A DNA stretch of 38,983 nt from Chlorobiaceae bacterium (lineage in GTDB: Bacteria; Bacteroidota; Chlorobiia; Chlorobiales; Chlorobiaceae): NCBI GenBank assembly GCA_013334565.1, contig JAAXXI010000017.1:1-38983 (forward strand), read 5' to 3'. The position numbers were made by a program, and so were the translations under genes. Shown one piece after another: positions 23,801 to 33,991 of this stretch (its first letter is position 1; the number at the start of each line of letters is the position of its first letter). The notes under the pieces were generated by a model that was not told the origin of the DNA, searched no databases, and was given only the letters and a program-made list of their open reading frames with translations.

Positions 23801-25441
23801 TCAGCAGTTGCGGACGGTTGACGAGTTGCGGTCCTTGATGGTGCTCTCGTCGAACTCGTTCCAGTCGTGTTCGTCGTGTTCGCGCTGGTAGCCTGCTTCC
23901 TTGAGGCCGAAGCTCATGTCGGCAACCATCTCGGGACGGAGTTCCTTGAGGTTCTTGACCTCGTCCTGGGTGAGGATCCTCGATTTGTCGAACCCGAGGT
24001 CGATTTCGATCTTGCGGTTCTTGGTCTTCACGCGGTCGATATCGTAAAAGCGCTTGGTGATGGTGGTCTGGGCGAATGCCTTCAGGCAGCCGAGCATGTA
24101 TTTGCGGACATAGGGGTCCTTGATCCACGGGTAGCTGAAAAAGGTCTTGCGTGCATAGAAGCGGGCATAGGATTTCAGCACGCCTTTCAGCACGTCTTCG
24201 CGTTCCATGTTGTCCGGCTTGATGATCGGCGAGACGAAGTTGTATCGCGAGTAGTCGCGGACTTCGACCCTGTCGCCAAGCTCCTTGAACAGGTCTGAGA
24301 ACGGCCATGGAGTGTAGATGGTCCAGTTTGCCATATCGGGGTCCCAGTCCTTGCAGAGCTGGTAGGTTTCCTCGATGGTTTCAGGCGTTTCGTGCTCGAG
24401 TCCCATGACGAACTGCGCTTCTGCGACGATACCGTTTTTCTGGAGCAGCTTGATGGCGTATTTGTTTTCTTCGATGGTGGTTTCCTTGCGGAAGCGGTTC
24501 AGGTTCATCTGGCTCGCCGCTTCGGTGCCGAGCGAAACGTGCACCAGACCGGCCTTGCGGAAGAACGGCAGCAGATCCGCGTCGCGCATGATGTCGGTCA
24601 CGCGGGTGTTGATGCCCCAGGTGACGTCGAGCTTGCGGTCAATGAGCTCCTGGCAGAGCGCCACGAACTTCTGCTTGTTGATGGTCGGTTCCTCGTCAGC
24701 GAGAATGAAGAACCCGACATTGTATTTCTTTACCAGGATTTCGATTTCGTCCACGAAATGCTTGGGGGTGCGGGCGCGGTAACGGCGCCAGAACTGCCAC
24801 TGCGAACAGAAGGTGCAGGTGAACGGGCATCCTCTCGCGAAGTTCGGAACCGCAAGGCGGCAGCCGAGGGGAGTGTAGATGTATTTGTCCCAGTCGTAGA
24901 GGCTCCAGTCGGGAGTGAGGGTATCGAGGTCCTCGATGACCGGATGGGCGGCAGTGGCGAAAACCTTGCCTTCATCGTCGAGATAGGCGATACCGGTGAT
25001 CTCTGCGCGGTCCTTTTTATCGGTGCCTGCTGCGATGGATTTGATGAGGTTGACGGCGACTTCTTCGCCTTCCCCCCGGATGACGTAATCGGTTTCAGGA
25101 GCTTCAGTCAGTACCTGCGGGTACATGAAGGTCGAATGGATACCACCCATGATGGTCCTGATATTTTTATCGACCTTCTTGGCGGCCTTCATGATGTCCT
25201 GCGCCTTGAAGATGGAAGGGGTGATATTGGTGGTCAGGACGACGTCCGGCTTGTTTTTCCGGATAATCTCCTCGATCTGCTCATCAGGCAGGTCGTCAGC
25301 CATAGCGTCTACGAAACGGACCTGATCGAAGCCGGCCTGTTTCAAGGCTCCGCCGATATAGGCAACCCAACTGGGAGTCCAGTTGCCAGCAATTTCGGCA
25401 CCGCCGGAATGATAATTAGGCTGAATCATCAGAATTTTCAT
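23801..25441 (-). CDS. bchE: Anaerobic Mg-protoporphyrin IX monomethyl ester cyclase BchE
   Basis: B12-binding radical SAM enzyme that forms the isocyclic ring E using water-derived oxygen, the anaerobic route. It has 546 residues. The N-terminal cobalamin-binding domain begins MKILMIQPNYHSGGAEIAGN and includes TIMGGIHSTFMYP. The [4Fe-4S] cluster is C205-x3-C209-x2-C212 (ARGCPFTCTFCSQW). The downstream TIM-barrel and C-terminal regions (MGLEHETPETIEETYQLCKD, NWTIYTPWPFSDLF) match the family. A good ribosome-binding site (CTGGAGGGTGG) precedes the ATG. It is the last gene of the leftward bchH-bchM-bchE cluster, separated from bchM by 138 AT-rich bases that could hold an extra promoter. Confidence 0.95.
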   Translation of the reverse strand: MKILMIQPNYHSGGAEIAGNWTPSWVAYIGGALKQAGFDQVRFVDAMADDLPDEQIEEIIRKNKPDVVLTTNITPSIFKAQDIMKAAKKVDKNIRTIMGGIHSTFMYPQVLTEAPETDYVIRGEGEEVAVNLIKSIAAGTDKKDRAEITGIAYLDDEGKVFATAAHPVIEDLDTLTPDWSLYDWDKYIYTPLGCRLAVPNFARGCPFTCTFCSQWQFWRRYRARTPKHFVDEIEILVKKYNVGFFILADEEPTINKQKFVALCQELIDRKLDVTWGINTRVTDIMRDADLLPFFRKAGLVHVSLGTEAASQMNLNRFRKETTIEENKYAIKLLQKNGIVAEAQFVMGLEHETPETIEETYQLCKDWDPDMANWTIYTPWPFSDLFKELGDRVEVRDYSRYNFVSPIIKPDNMEREDVLKGVLKSYARFYARKTFFSYPWIKDPYVRKYMLGCLKAFAQTTITKRFYDIDRVKTKNRKIEIDLGFDKSRILTQDEVKNLKELRPEMVADMSFGLKEAGYQREHDEHDWNEFDESTIKDRNSSTVRNC

Positions 25442-25464
25442 CGGTAACCACCCTCCAGGTATAT

Positions 25465-25478
25465 TGTTTTACAAAACA
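25465..25478. promoter_or_regulatory. Short palindrome upstream of bchE
   Basis: TGTTTT-AC-AAAACA, perfect 6-bp arms, about 25 bp upstream of the bchE start in the bchM-bchE gap. It could be a repressor/activator site or a weak RNA hairpin. Evidence is symmetry and position only. Confidence 0.3.
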
Positions 25479-25579
25479 GGGACTGAAATGGGCATACTGC
25501 TTCCCGTAGATTAAAAAATCCCCGAATAGACAATTTACAATTTATTTATAAAAATATCATAAGGTTTTCCTTGTCAGGC

Positions 25580-26278
25580 TTACGTGTGGGAAGCGCTCAT
25601 CAGCATCGTGTGGTAAAAACCCCTGCTGATCTTTTCCCGCTTGTTCACCTGCATTCCGGATTCCTGCATGGCATTGCGCATCTGGTCGTCGGTGATCATC
25701 TGAATGGTGGTGCGGCGCTCCTTTTTCGGGAAATAACCGCCGATCCAGTGCTGTAGGGCAAGAATATTGTTATAGGGAGCATAGGTGAAGATGACCGATC
25801 CTTTCGTGAGCCTCGAAAGGTTGCCGAACGCCTGGGCGAAGCCTTCGGCGGGATAGTGGATGAGCACGTCGAAACAGACGACGGCATCGTAGGTGCCGCT
25901 TACCGATTCGATAGTGTTCACTTCAAATTCGATGTTCTTTTTCACCCCCTGTTTTATCGCGTCGGCTTTCGCTTTGTCCACCATCTGTGATGCGATATCG
26001 ACCGATTTTACCTGGTAGCCGGCTTTTGCGAGCCTGATGCTGAAAAGCCCCGTGCCGCATCCGGCATCGAGAATGGTGGCCCCTTGCGGAAGGCCGAGCT
26101 GCTGCAGCCATTCAAATGCCTTGTCCATCATGACCGCATGGCCCTGCCTGACGGTGTTCCTGACCGATGAGAGCTTGTCGTTGCCGTAGATCGATGCCCA
26201 GCGGTGGAAACCCTGGCCGTTGAAATACGAGCGGAGCATTTTTTTGTGTTCTTCGGCATTGAAAGAGGTGCTGCCCAT
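25580..26278 (-). CDS. bchM: Mg-protoporphyrin IX O-methyltransferase
   Basis: A 232-residue class I SAM-dependent methyltransferase converting Mg-protoporphyrin IX to its monomethyl ester, the substrate of BchE. The SAM loop is [19 protein letters not shown] (about 69-87), with the acidic [12 protein letters not shown] after it. The N-terminal [15 protein letters not shown], and [16 protein letters not shown] and [20 protein letters not shown] further on, are typical of BchM. Between bchH (41 bp upstream) and bchE, so the three successive steps of the pathway are encoded together in order. BchH-type proteins are reported to interact with BchM. Confidence 0.95.
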   Translation of the reverse strand: MGSTSFNAEEHKKMLRSYFNGQGFHRWASIYGNDKLSSVRNTVRQGHAVMMDKAFEWLQQLGLPQGATILDAGCGTGLFSIRLAKAGYQVKSVDIASQMVDKAKADAIKQGVKKNIEFEVNTIESVSGTYDAVVCFDVLIHYPAEGFAQAFGNLSRLTKGSVIFTYAPYNNILALQHWIGGYFPKKERRTTIQMITDDQMRNAMQESGMQVNKREKISRGFYHTMLMSASHT

Positions 26279-26319
26279 GATAAAAATTTTACGTTGCGTT
26301 ATTGATTCAGATACTGCCT

Positions 26320-29300
26320 TTATAACTGCGCCAGATGTGCGCCTTCTATTCGGGTTTCAAGGTCCTCGTAGATTTCCTGGAGCTTCTCGATAACTTCCCG
26401 GTCCGCTTCCCAGAATCCCCTGGAGTTCGCTTCAAGGAGCCTGCCGGTCATCGACATGGTGGCATGCGGATTGAGCGACGTCAGCCGTTCGAGCATCGTG
26501 CTGTCCTGCAGGAATGTTGCGTTGAACTGGTCGTATGTCCATTTGTTCACCGCCGAAGCAGTTGCGCTCCATCCGTAGGTGTTGCCCAGATGGGCTTCGA
26601 TTTCCCTGACCCCCTCGTACCCGTGTTCGAGCATGGATTCATACCATTTCGGATTGAGCATTTTGGTGCGAGCCTCGAGCGATACCATTTTTTCGAGCGA
26701 ACAGATCCGCTGTTTTTTGCCGGTACCGTCGATATCGCCGACCATCACTTTCGGTTTTGCCCTGCTCAGGTGCTCCACGGTCTTTGAAACGCCCCCAAGA
26801 TACTCATAATAATGATCAATATCAGAAATACCGAGTTCATAACTGTCGATATTCTGGAAGGTGAGGGTGACATGCTTCAGTGCGGATCGCATTGCCTCGG
26901 GGCACTCCTCCCACTGACCGCCCGGTGTGACGGCGAAGCTCTTCCGGTTGATGAATGCGTCGGCAAGCTGGCTTTCTTCCTCCCAGGAGCTGCTTTCGAC
27001 CAGGTGGTTCACGTTGGCGCCATAGCTTCCCGGTGCGTTCGAATAGACCCTGTTGGATGCCTCGTCGAAGGTGCAGTTCCGTTCTTCCATTTCTTCCTGG
27101 ACATGCTTTCGCAGATAGTTCATCTCCGTGGGTTCGTCCGCAGATGCGGCAAGCCGGGCAGCCCTGTCGAGGAGGCGTACCTGCAGGGTGAGCAGGTCCC
27201 TGAAGATGCCGCTGACGGTCATAACGACATCGATGCGCGGTCGTCCGAGCTCTTCGAGCGGAAGCAGTTCGACGTCGGCGATTTTGCCGAGTTCGTCCGT
27301 TTTCGCCCGGACGCCCATCAGTGCGAGGGCCTGGGCTATCCCTTCGCCGTCGCTTTTCAGGTTGTCCGTACCCCAGAGCACGAGGGCGATAGATTCTGGC
27401 AGTTCGCCGCTTTCCCTTCGGTACTGTTCGAGCAGCTGTTCGGCCGAGGTTTTTCCGGCCTTCTGTGCGTGGGACGAAGGAATGGTGTACGGATCGAGGC
27501 TGTGGATGTTCCTTCCGGTCGGCACGATTTCAGGGTTGCGGACAAGATCGTTGCCGGGCGAGGGCGGAATATACCTGCCGTCGAGCGCCCGCAGGAGCGC
27601 CTTGAGCTCGTGGTTTTCAACGAGGTTCAGGAGGACGGTGTTCAGGAAATGCCAGAAGCGTTCCATGTCGTGCTGCCGGATGCCGGCTTCGCGATGGAGA
27701 TATTCGCCGGCTTCCGAAATCCTGACGGGCAGACTACCTTCGAACAGGCGGGAGACCGGTATCGATGGGTTCTTTTTATGGGGCATGGTGCCGATGAACC
27801 GTTGCACCGCTTCCCGGCTTATGGCCGAAATTCGGGTCCATTGCTGCTGCAGTTCCATGTCGGTATCCATCGAATCGAGGATCCGGTTGTAATCGTAACG
27901 AAGGCCCCCGGCAATAAGCTCGGGAAGGGTTTTACCGTCGAGTTCCGGCCGGTTGTGGGCGGCCAGGAGCGCAAGGTGGTCCGTGAGGCTGCCGGGAGTC
28001 GGCGCCTCGCCCATGATGTGGAGACCGAGCGGGATCATCCGCTCTTCGACGATGTAGAGCTCGTTCTGCAGTTTCGCGAGGTACCGTTCTTCGGGCTCTT
28101 CCAGCAAACCCTTGTCGAGCTCGAGGGTCGAAGCGAGCTCCCTGAGCTCATCAAGAAGCTCTTCCGAAGGGGAATTCCGGTAAGCCGAGATCATCTCCTT
28201 CAGTTTTCCGAGCCCCTTGTAAAGCCCGGCATGCTCGAGCGGAGGCGAAAGGTAGCTGACGATCGTCGCGAAACCGCGCCGTTTGGCTATCGAGGCTTCG
28301 CTGGGGTTGTTGACGCAGTAGCAGTAGAAGTTCGGCAGGCTGCCGATCAGTTTTTTCGGCCAGCATGCGTTCGACAGACCGACCTGTTTGCCCGGCATGA
28401 ACTCGAGTGCCCCATGGGTGCCGAAATGCACGACGGCATCGGCGTTCAAGCATTTCTCGATCCAGGTGTAGAACGCCGCGAACGCATGGTTTGGCGCGGC
28501 ATCCTTCGCCATAAGCAGGCGCATCGGGTCACGTTCGTAGCCGAAACCGGGCTGTTGTCCGATGAAAATGTTTCCCAGGGAACAGCCGAGGATGTGGAAC
28601 CGTTTGCGGTCGGTGAGGATATCGCCGGGAGCATCTCCCCAGAACGGTTCGATGCCGGTATAGTCGGGGAAGAGTTTCCTGTACTCCTCGACCGGGAGGT
28701 CAGCCTCGACGTTGCCGTCGGTCCCGTAAACCAGACGGTTGCCTTCAAGCAGCAGCGTCCTGAGCTTTTCGGCATTTTCCGGTATCTCTGTCCGGTAGCC
28801 GGCGTTTTTCAGCTCGATGAGCAGGCGGTGCAGGCTTTCAAAGACGTCGAGGAAAGCCGCGGTCCCGGCATTGCCGAGATTGGGCGGAAAATTGAAGAGC
28901 ACGATGGCGATTTTCCGGTCGGAACACGATGTTTCCTGCATCCGCACGAAACGGCGCACCCGGTCAGTAACGGCAGCGAGTTCCTTTTCCAGAGCTACGG
29001 TCCGTTCCGTTCCCGCTTCGGTGCCTGCATAGACGAGCGGTTCTATAGAGCCGTCGAGCTCCGGAATGGCGACACTGAACGCGGTCTGCATCGGTGTAAG
29101 GCCGAGTGAGCTTTCACGCCACTGTTCGACCTGCTGGAACGAGAGCGGAATAAGGTTGAAGCAGGGTATGTCGAGTTTTTTCAGCGCGGCGACCGCTTCA
29201 GGTGCCTTGTTTTCGGCCGGTCCGCCGACCAGCGAAAAGCCTGTGGCGTTCAGGAGCAGGCGCGGTTTGATCGATGCGGGGTTTTCCCTGTTCAGGAACT

Positions 29301-30159
29301 GGTCGAGCGCAGTGCGGAAGTCGAGGCCTCCGCTGTAGACGATGAAGCTGTGGATGCCGGACGATTCGAGGGAGCGGACCAGGGAATCCAGGTGGGCCGT
29401 GTTCCGACTCAGCACTGTCGAGCGCATGGCAAGGATGGCAACAGGGTCGCCTTTTATTCCCGGTCTGTTTTTTCTGTGCCAGTCGAGGTAACGGGCGGAG
29501 GTGAGGAACGGTTCGGGTGCGTCCGGATGGCATATGGCGGTATCCGGGTAGAAGACCGGGTCAGCCTGGGGAAGTTTGCCTTTCCAGCCGGGGATGTACC
29601 GTTCGACAAGGAGGCACAGGAACCGTTCCAGGTTGTCCTGCGATCCGTTGAGCCAGAACTGGTGGGCGGCTATGAAAACGTAGATATCGCGAGCCCTGCC
29701 GGGGAGGTGCTTCATGAGCTTGCTCACGTTGCGCACCAGCGCCAGCTGTCGTGTGTTTTCCTGGGCGCTGTGTTTCGGCTTGAGTTTCGCGGTCCATTGT
29801 TTGAATATCCCGGAAGCTTTCGTCTCTTGTTTTTCCGGTTTATGGAGTGAAAATTTTCCAAGCCGCGTCTGGTTGACCAGCGCCGGATTGCTCGTGATCA
29901 TACAGACCGGACAGGTGAGCGGTTCGAGCAGTTTCAGGAGTGGACGGACGACGTCCTCGCTGAAAAGCATCGACCCGAAAACGAAGTCGGCACCCGGAAG
30001 AGTTTGCGCGAGCGTTTCCCAGAGCCTGGCGCTGTTGTTGAGGCCGAGACTGAAAACAGAGACCGTAAGCCCTGTGTCGAATTTGCTGTTGAGCTCACCT
30101 GCAGCGGTTTTCAGCACGCTGTTGTTGGTGGCTTCCATGGTAAGAAAAACGAAATGCAT
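26320..30159 (-). CDS. bchH: Magnesium chelatase large subunit (BchH family)
   Basis: A 1279-residue CobN/BchH-family protein, the porphyrin-binding subunit that works with BchI and BchD to insert Mg2+ into protoporphyrin IX. Landmarks: [20 protein letters not shown] (family 'HFGTHGxLExxPGK'), [20 protein letters not shown], the glycine-rich [20 protein letters not shown], and [20 protein letters not shown]. Green sulfur bacteria carry three paralogues, BchH, BchS and BchT; which one this is cannot be settled by eye, but location beside bchM and bchE favours bchH (bchS second). The ATG overlaps the end of a 10-bp inverted repeat that would pair with the leader. A smaller membrane-protein gene precedes it. 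A long open frame on the opposite strand is a shadow. Confidence 0.9.
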   Translation of the reverse strand: MHFVFLTMEATNNSVLKTAAGELNSKFDTGLTVSVFSLGLNNSARLWETLAQTLPGADFVFGSMLFSEDVVRPLLKLLEPLTCPVCMITSNPALVNQTRLGKFSLHKPEKQETKASGIFKQWTAKLKPKHSAQENTRQLALVRNVSKLMKHLPGRARDIYVFIAAHQFWLNGSQDNLERFLCLLVERYIPGWKGKLPQADPVFYPDTAICHPDAPEPFLTSARYLDWHRKNRPGIKGDPVAILAMRSTVLSRNTAHLDSLVRSLESSGIHSFIVYSGGLDFRTALDQFLNRENPASIKPRLLLNATGFSLVGGPAENKAPEAVAALKKLDIPCFNLIPLSFQQVEQWRESSLGLTPMQTAFSVAIPELDGSIEPLVYAGTEAGTERTVALEKELAAVTDRVRRFVRMQETSCSDRKIAIVLFNFPPNLGNAGTAAFLDVFESLHRLLIELKNAGYRTEIPENAEKLRTLLLEGNRLVYGTDGNVEADLPVEEYRKLFPDYTGIEPFWGDAPGDILTDRKRFHILGCSLGNIFIGQQPGFGYERDPMRLLMAKDAAPNHAFAAFYTWIEKCLNADAVVHFGTHGALEFMPGKQVGLSNACWPKKLIGSLPNFYCYCVNNPSEASIAKRRGFATIVSYLSPPLEHAGLYKGLGKLKEMISAYRNSPSEELLDELRELASTLELDKGLLEEPEERYLAKLQNELYIVEERMIPLGLHIMGEAPTPGSLTDHLALLAAHNRPELDGKTLPELIAGGLRYDYNRILDSMDTDMELQQQWTRISAISREAVQRFIGTMPHKKNPSIPVSRLFEGSLPVRISEAGEYLHREAGIRQHDMERFWHFLNTVLLNLVENHELKALLRALDGRYIPPSPGNDLVRNPEIVPTGRNIHSLDPYTIPSSHAQKAGKTSAEQLLEQYRRESGELPESIALVLWGTDNLKSDGEGIAQALALMGVRAKTDELGKIADVELLPLEELGRPRIDVVMTVSGIFRDLLTLQVRLLDRAARLAASADEPTEMNYLRKHVQEEMEERNCTFDEASNRVYSNAPGSYGANVNHLVESSSWEEESQLADAFINRKSFAVTPGGQWEECPEAMRSALKHVTLTFQNIDSYELGISDIDHYYEYLGGVSKTVEHLSRAKPKVMVGDIDGTGKKQRICSLEKMVSLEARTKMLNPKWYESMLEHGYEGVREIEAHLGNTYGWSATASAVNKWTYDQFNATFLQDSTMLERLTSLNPHATMSMTGRLLEANSRGFWEADREVIEKLQEIYEDLETRIEGAHLAQL

Positions 30160-30290
30160 AAGCCCTGCCTGTATAGAAAAATGTTGAAGTTCCCGCTTGT
30201 CGCCTGTATGTTCGTTATCGGCAAGGTTTGAACGGACAGTGATGAAACCTTGACCGTTTCTGGTTTATTTCCAGGAAAAACAGGGCTTAT
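30158..30290 (-). promoter_or_regulatory. Structured leader of bchH that could sequester its ribosome-binding site
   Basis: On the minus-strand RNA, AUAAGCCCUG (30290-30281) is perfectly complementary to CAGGGCUUAU (30167-30158), which contains the AGGG ribosome-binding core and the first two bases of the bchH AUG. The enclosed 113 nt hold two more hairpins: CCUGG...CCAG (30275-30260, 7-base loop) and CGG-U-CAAGGUUU paired with AAACCUUG-CCG (30256-30245 with 30229-30219, 11 bp with one bulge). The 5' arm overlaps the UAA stop (30289-30287) of the upstream small gene. No known riboswitch consensus was recognised. Function is inferred from structure alone. Confidence 0.5.
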
Positions 30291-30706
30291 ATCAGCAGGA
30301 CAGGGTTCTGCTGCAGCAGGTTGGCGGGCTGGAATGGTGCAGGGGAATATGGGTAAATGCAGGTTTTACCGGAAATCGGACTGTAACGGGGAACGGTAGG
30401 GTGGTACTGATGAATGGCGACGGGGAAGGCCGGGATGGCTTGTGACAGTCGGTGAGCGGAGTTGTCCCTGTGCTGCAGGGAGAGATAGCTTCTCAGTCGG
30501 ACAAGAGTGCCATTGAAGGTCAGCTCGGGCCCTGACTGTTCGCACCGGGCGACCACGTTGCCTGATTGGGATTTTTCCTTTGACCTGGAGTTCTGGGACG
30601 ATGTCTTGAAAAATACATTGACGCCGACAACGGAAATCACGAAGAAAAGGAGAATCTCAAAGGATCGCCAGATTCTGCACGCTATGTTGCATCTGCTTTT
30701 GACCAT
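30287..30706 (-). CDS. Small predicted membrane-anchored protein upstream of bchH
   Basis: A 139-residue open frame from the ATG at 30706; the frame is open further upstream but that part overlaps the 3' end of kdsD and lacks protein-like character. It begins with a basic stretch (MVKSRCNIACRIWRS) followed by one hydrophobic helix (FEILLFFVISVVGVNVFF), then a hydrophilic segment and a proline/tyrosine-rich C-terminus ending FQPANLLQQNPVLLI. This resembles a single-pass inner-membrane protein, but I recognise no family. It lies 77 bp after kdsD and 127 bp before bchH on the same strand, and its stop codon sits in the 5' arm of the bchH leader helix. A short antisense frame overlaps it, so coding status is moderate. 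Confidence 0.45.
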   Translation of the reverse strand: MVKSRCNIACRIWRSFEILLFFVISVVGVNVFFKTSSQNSRSKEKSQSGNVVARCEQSGPELTFNGTLVRLRSYLSLQHRDNSAHRLSQAIPAFPVAIHQYHPTVPRYSPISGKTCIYPYSPAPFQPANLLQQNPVLLI

Positions 30707-30783
30707 CAATACATATTTCCCTGAATATACCAAAAGACCCTGGAAAAAAGAAACCATGCGGTGGTACAGCCAATGGTGACAGT

Positions 30784-31764
30784 TCAGATGCCGAGCGTTA
30801 TCAGATCGTGGATGTGGAGAATACCTACCGGCCGCTGCTCGGTATCGCAGACAATGAGCTGGGTGATCCTGAATGATTCGAGCATGTCGAGGCACTCTTT
30901 TGCCATCATTCCGGTTGTGACGGTTTTCGGGTTCACGGTCATGACTTCTCCCGCTTTCAGTTTGAGGAAATCACAGCCTTTCTGTACCAGGCGTCGGAGG
31001 TCGCCGTCGGTGAAGATGCCGGTAAGCCGGCCTTCACTGTCCGTAACGGCGCTGACACCGAAACGTTTCGAGGTCATTTCAAGGATGAGCTCCGCAAGCG
31101 GTGCCGATTCCTCTACAAGGGGCAGGGCGTCACCTTTTGCCATGATATCTGAGGCCCTGATCGTGAGCCGCCGTCCGAGCGACCCTTTGGGATGGGTGAG
31201 CGCGAAATCCTTCCAGGTGAAATTTTTATGCTGCATCAGGGAAATTGCCAGCGCATCCCCCATCGCGAGCATGGCTGTTGTCGAAGTGGTCGGTGCGAGG
31301 TCATAGGGGCATGCTTCCTGTTCGATACCGGTGTCGAGGACGATATCCGCATTTTCGGCAAGGAAGGAGCGCCTGCTTCCCGTCATTGCGATAATCCGGA
31401 CGCCGATCTGCCTGAGCGCGGGAATGATGAAGTTCAGTTCTTCGGTCGTTCCGCTTTTTGAAAGGCAGATGACGATATCATCGGGCGAAACGATCCCGAG
31501 GTCGCCGTGTGCCGCATCAGCCGGGTGGAGGAATACGGCCGTAGTACCGGTGGACGCCATGGTGGCTGCAATTTTCTGGGCGATGATGCCTGATTTCCCC
31601 ATTCCGGATATGATGACCTTGCCTTCACAGGATGAGAGCATGACGACAGCCCGTGCAAAATCTTCATCCAGCCGTTCCGATATGAGCCGGACTGCATCCG
31701 ACTCCCGCAGGAGAATCGCCTTTCCGTTTTCAACAATTTCGCGGCTGCCTGTCGGAGCGTTCAT
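30784..31764 (-). CDS. kdsD: Arabinose-5-phosphate isomerase (KdsD type)
   Basis: Converts ribulose-5-phosphate to arabinose-5-phosphate for Kdo synthesis. The ATG at 31764 gives 326 residues (MNAPTGSREIVENGKAILLR); 31 further codons are open upstream but look non-coding. The N-terminal SIS domain has ISGMGKSGIIAQKIAATMAS (52-71), the catalytic-region LHPADAAHGDLGIV (79-92) and CLSKSGTTEEL (100-110). Two C-terminal CBS domains follow (SDIMAKGDALPLVEES; VMTVNPKTVTTGMMAKECLD), with THPKGSLGRRL between. This architecture and length match KdsD/GutQ. It supports Kdo-containing LPS, in line with the lpx genes in the window. Confidence 0.93.
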   Translation of the reverse strand: MNAPTGSREIVENGKAILLRESDAVRLISERLDEDFARAVVMLSSCEGKVIISGMGKSGIIAQKIAATMASTGTTAVFLHPADAAHGDLGIVSPDDIVICLSKSGTTEELNFIIPALRQIGVRIIAMTGSRRSFLAENADIVLDTGIEQEACPYDLAPTTSTTAMLAMGDALAISLMQHKNFTWKDFALTHPKGSLGRRLTIRASDIMAKGDALPLVEESAPLAELILEMTSKRFGVSAVTDSEGRLTGIFTDGDLRRLVQKGCDFLKLKAGEVMTVNPKTVTTGMMAKECLDMLESFRITQLIVCDTEQRPVGILHIHDLITLGI

Positions 31765-31886
31765 GGTTTCGAAGCGAATAGGTGTTGCAATGGAGAAAAG
31801 TAGGGTCGATGTCCTTTTTTTTAAATGGTAATATCGGCTAAATTGAGGAATTACCATTTGCTTTCATAATTAATAATGTCAAGGTT

Positions 31887-32234
31887 ATGAGCTGGGTTGT
31901 CCTTTTTGTCGTATCCATTCTGCTCTTTGTTTTTCTGGTTACCATCCTCAGGAAGTTTGTCGGGCACATGAAAACAGAACAGAACCTGGAAATTGAGTCG
32001 CTCAAGCAGACGCTGATCGATCCGAACAATCCGGTCGGGTTGCGCGGAGAAGAACTTGAAAACATGAAACGCCAGCAGGAAGAGGCCCAGAGGCATCTGA
32101 GGGAAGTTATTTCCAAAATACCGGTCATCCAGAAAGACGGAAGGTTCCAGCTCGACGAGGAAGAGCTTCGCAGACGCAAGGAAGCTTCCGCCGGCAACGG
32201 AGTGGCCGGGAAAGTCAACAATGATAAACCGTAA
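31887..32234 (+). CDS. Small single-pass membrane protein of unknown function
   Basis: A 115-residue protein with an N-terminal hydrophobic helix ([20 protein letters not shown]) then a charged, probably coiled-coil cytoplasmic tail ([40 protein letters not shown]) and a Gly/Asn-rich end. I recognise no family. It is divergent from kdsD (122 bp between starts) and 20 bp upstream of the flippase gene, so probably cotranscribed with it. Confidence 0.7.
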   Translation: MSWVVLFVVSILLFVFLVTILRKFVGHMKTEQNLEIESLKQTLIDPNNPVGLRGEELENMKRQQEEAQRHLREVISKIPVIQKDGRFQLDEEELRRRKEASAGNGVAGKVNNDKP

Positions 32235-32254
32235 GGAAGGGCGTTTATTTCTGC

Positions 32255-33772
32255 ATGTTCTCAAAATTAAAGCTTCTGTTCAAAGATACCGTCATTTACG
32301 GTACAAGCACCATTCTCGCCCGCAGCCTCAATTACCTGCTGGTTCCCCTGTATGCCAACAAGCTCACGACCTTCGATAACGGCATACAGACCATCATCTA
32401 CGCGAACATCGCCCTGGCCAATGTTATTTTTTCCTATGGCCTCGAGACCTCTTACCTCAAGGTGGCATCCGATTCGTCTGAAGGGGAGAGCGCTGAATCC
32501 AGGCTTTTTTCGACGGCTTTTCTGACCCTTCTCCTGACCTCGACGTTTTTTTCTCTCGCTATCGTTTTTTTTGCCCCTGTTATTGCCGGTCTGATAGAGC
32601 TTACCGCTGAAGAAGCTCAGTTCATCAGGTACGCGGCGCTTATCCTCTGGCTGGATACCATGCTGGTAATCCCGTTTGCAGAGCTTCGCCTGAAAAGAAA
32701 GGCGGTCCATTTCGCCATTGCCAGAGTTGCCGGGGTTATCGCCGTCGTCATCAGTTCCATCATACTTATCGTGCCCTTGCATGCGGGTCTTCATGGCGTC
32801 TTTATCGGTCAGGCGATCGGTTCGCTGGCAAGCCTTGTCCTCATTGTTCCGGTTTTCAGCAAGTTCCGGCTCTTTTTTTCTTCAGGCAAACTTCGCGAGA
32901 TGCTGCGCATTGGACTTCCCTATGTGCCTACAGGCATTGCGGGGCTGCTCATCCATCTGATCGACCGCAATATCCTTATCCGGATACAGCCTTCGGAGAT
33001 CACGAGAATTTACGGTCAGGGTTTCCAGGCGTCGGACATTGTCGGTATTTACGGAAGGATAGCCGCTTTCGGGGTTATCCTGCAGCTTTTCATCCAGGTG
33101 TTCCGTTTCGCATGGCAGCCGTTTTTCCTGCAGCACGCAAAAGATCCCGATGCTCCAAGGCTCTTCAGGCATGTGATGAATATTTCCTCCCTGTTTGTCA
33201 TGTTCCTTGCGCTTGCGGCAACCTATTTCGTTCCGGACATCGTCCGTTTCCACTTCGCCGGTAAATTCTACCTGCTTCCTCCCCGTTACTGGATCGGGCT
33301 GAGCTTTCTGCCCTGGATATTCCTGAGCTATGTGTTCGACATGGTTTCGACCAATCTTTCCGCCGGTATTCTCATAACTGGCAATACCCGCTGTCTTCCC
33401 GTCGTCACCTTTGCCGGAGCTGCCGTCACAGCCGTCAGCTGCTGGCTTCTGATCCCTCTTTCGGGTATGGACGGGGCAGCTATCGCCATTGTGGCCGGAA
33501 CCCTGGTCATGTGCCTTGCCATGGCATGGTATTCCCTCAGATTCTATCCCCAGAAGTATGACTGGGTGAAGTTATGCATGCTGCTTGGTGCGGGGATAAT
33601 CCTTGCCTGGACGGAGAACGGACTCGATCCGGTATTGGGCTCCGGAGTTTCTGTCGCCTTGCTGAAAAGCTCGTTCCTTGCTCTCTATTTTCTGCTTTCT
33701 CTCCTGATGTTCCGGGATGAAGCCAGTATGGTTGTGGAGAAAGTGAAGGGACGGTTGGGGCGCAACCGCTGA
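32255..33772 (+). CDS. Polysaccharide/lipid-linked oligosaccharide flippase (MOP superfamily, Wzx-like)
   Basis: A 505-residue polytopic protein with about 12-14 membrane helices. The N-terminus ([20 protein letters not shown], then [14 protein letters not shown]) and the middle [20 protein letters not shown] are typical of the RfbX/Wzx-MVIN families that flip undecaprenyl-linked sugars across the inner membrane. Substrate unknown: O-antigen or other envelope glycan. It follows the small membrane protein gene by 20 bp and ends before a bidirectional terminator. No glycosyltransferase or polymerase genes adjoin it, so it is not in a classic O-antigen locus. Confidence 0.85.
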   Translation: MFSKLKLLFKDTVIYGTSTILARSLNYLLVPLYANKLTTFDNGIQTIIYANIALANVIFSYGLETSYLKVASDSSEGESAESRLFSTAFLTLLLTSTFFSLAIVFFAPVIAGLIELTAEEAQFIRYAALILWLDTMLVIPFAELRLKRKAVHFAIARVAGVIAVVISSIILIVPLHAGLHGVFIGQAIGSLASLVLIVPVFSKFRLFFSSGKLREMLRIGLPYVPTGIAGLLIHLIDRNILIRIQPSEITRIYGQGFQASDIVGIYGRIAAFGVILQLFIQVFRFAWQPFFLQHAKDPDAPRLFRHVMNISSLFVMFLALAATYFVPDIVRFHFAGKFYLLPPRYWIGLSFLPWIFLSYVFDMVSTNLSAGILITGNTRCLPVVTFAGAAVTAVSCWLLIPLSGMDGAAIAIVAGTLVMCLAMAWYSLRFYPQKYDWVKLCMLLGAGIILAWTENGLDPVLGSGVSVALLKSSFLALYFLLSLLMFRDEASMVVEKVKGRLGRNR

Positions 33773-33919
33773 TTTGACAAAAGGGGGTGTCTGAAGAGAG
33801 CCCTGCTGTATTGACCGGTTGCAGGATGAGGAAGTTTTTTGTCCGATCTTTCTGTTGAAACCTGCGCGATCGCGAGTAAACACTGTCAGTGCAGGGTGGG
33901 AAGACCTCAAGGGAAAAAG

Positions 33920-33956
33920 AAAAGGCTGCCTGGTAATCTGACAGGCAGCCTTTTTT
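33920..33956. terminator. Bidirectional Rho-independent terminator
   Basis: AAAAGGCTGCCTG and its complement (13 bp) around GTAATCTGA, with six T on the right and A-rich flank on the left. It separates the flippase gene (+) from the Spy-like gene (-). Confidence 0.9.
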
Positions 33957-33991
33957 CGTTACTTTTCCAGGCCTTCTTTTTTCGCGCTCGT

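Noticed and set aside
24392..25447. A 351-codon + strand frame opposite bchE
   Set aside because: Antisense shadow of bchE, which has all family motifs on the minus strand.
26812..29109. A 765-codon open frame on the + strand inside bchH
   Set aside because: It is antisense to a clear BchH protein and has the composition expected of a GC-skew shadow; no domain recognised.
30160..30290. Cobalamin or other known riboswitch before bchH
   Set aside because: Structure is present, but I could not find a B12-box or other known consensus, so it is reported only as an unassigned structured leader.
30507..30779. A 90-codon + strand frame opposite the small gene upstream of bchH
   Set aside because: The minus-strand frame has a start, membrane helix and operon context; the + frame has neither family similarity nor a good ribosome-binding site.
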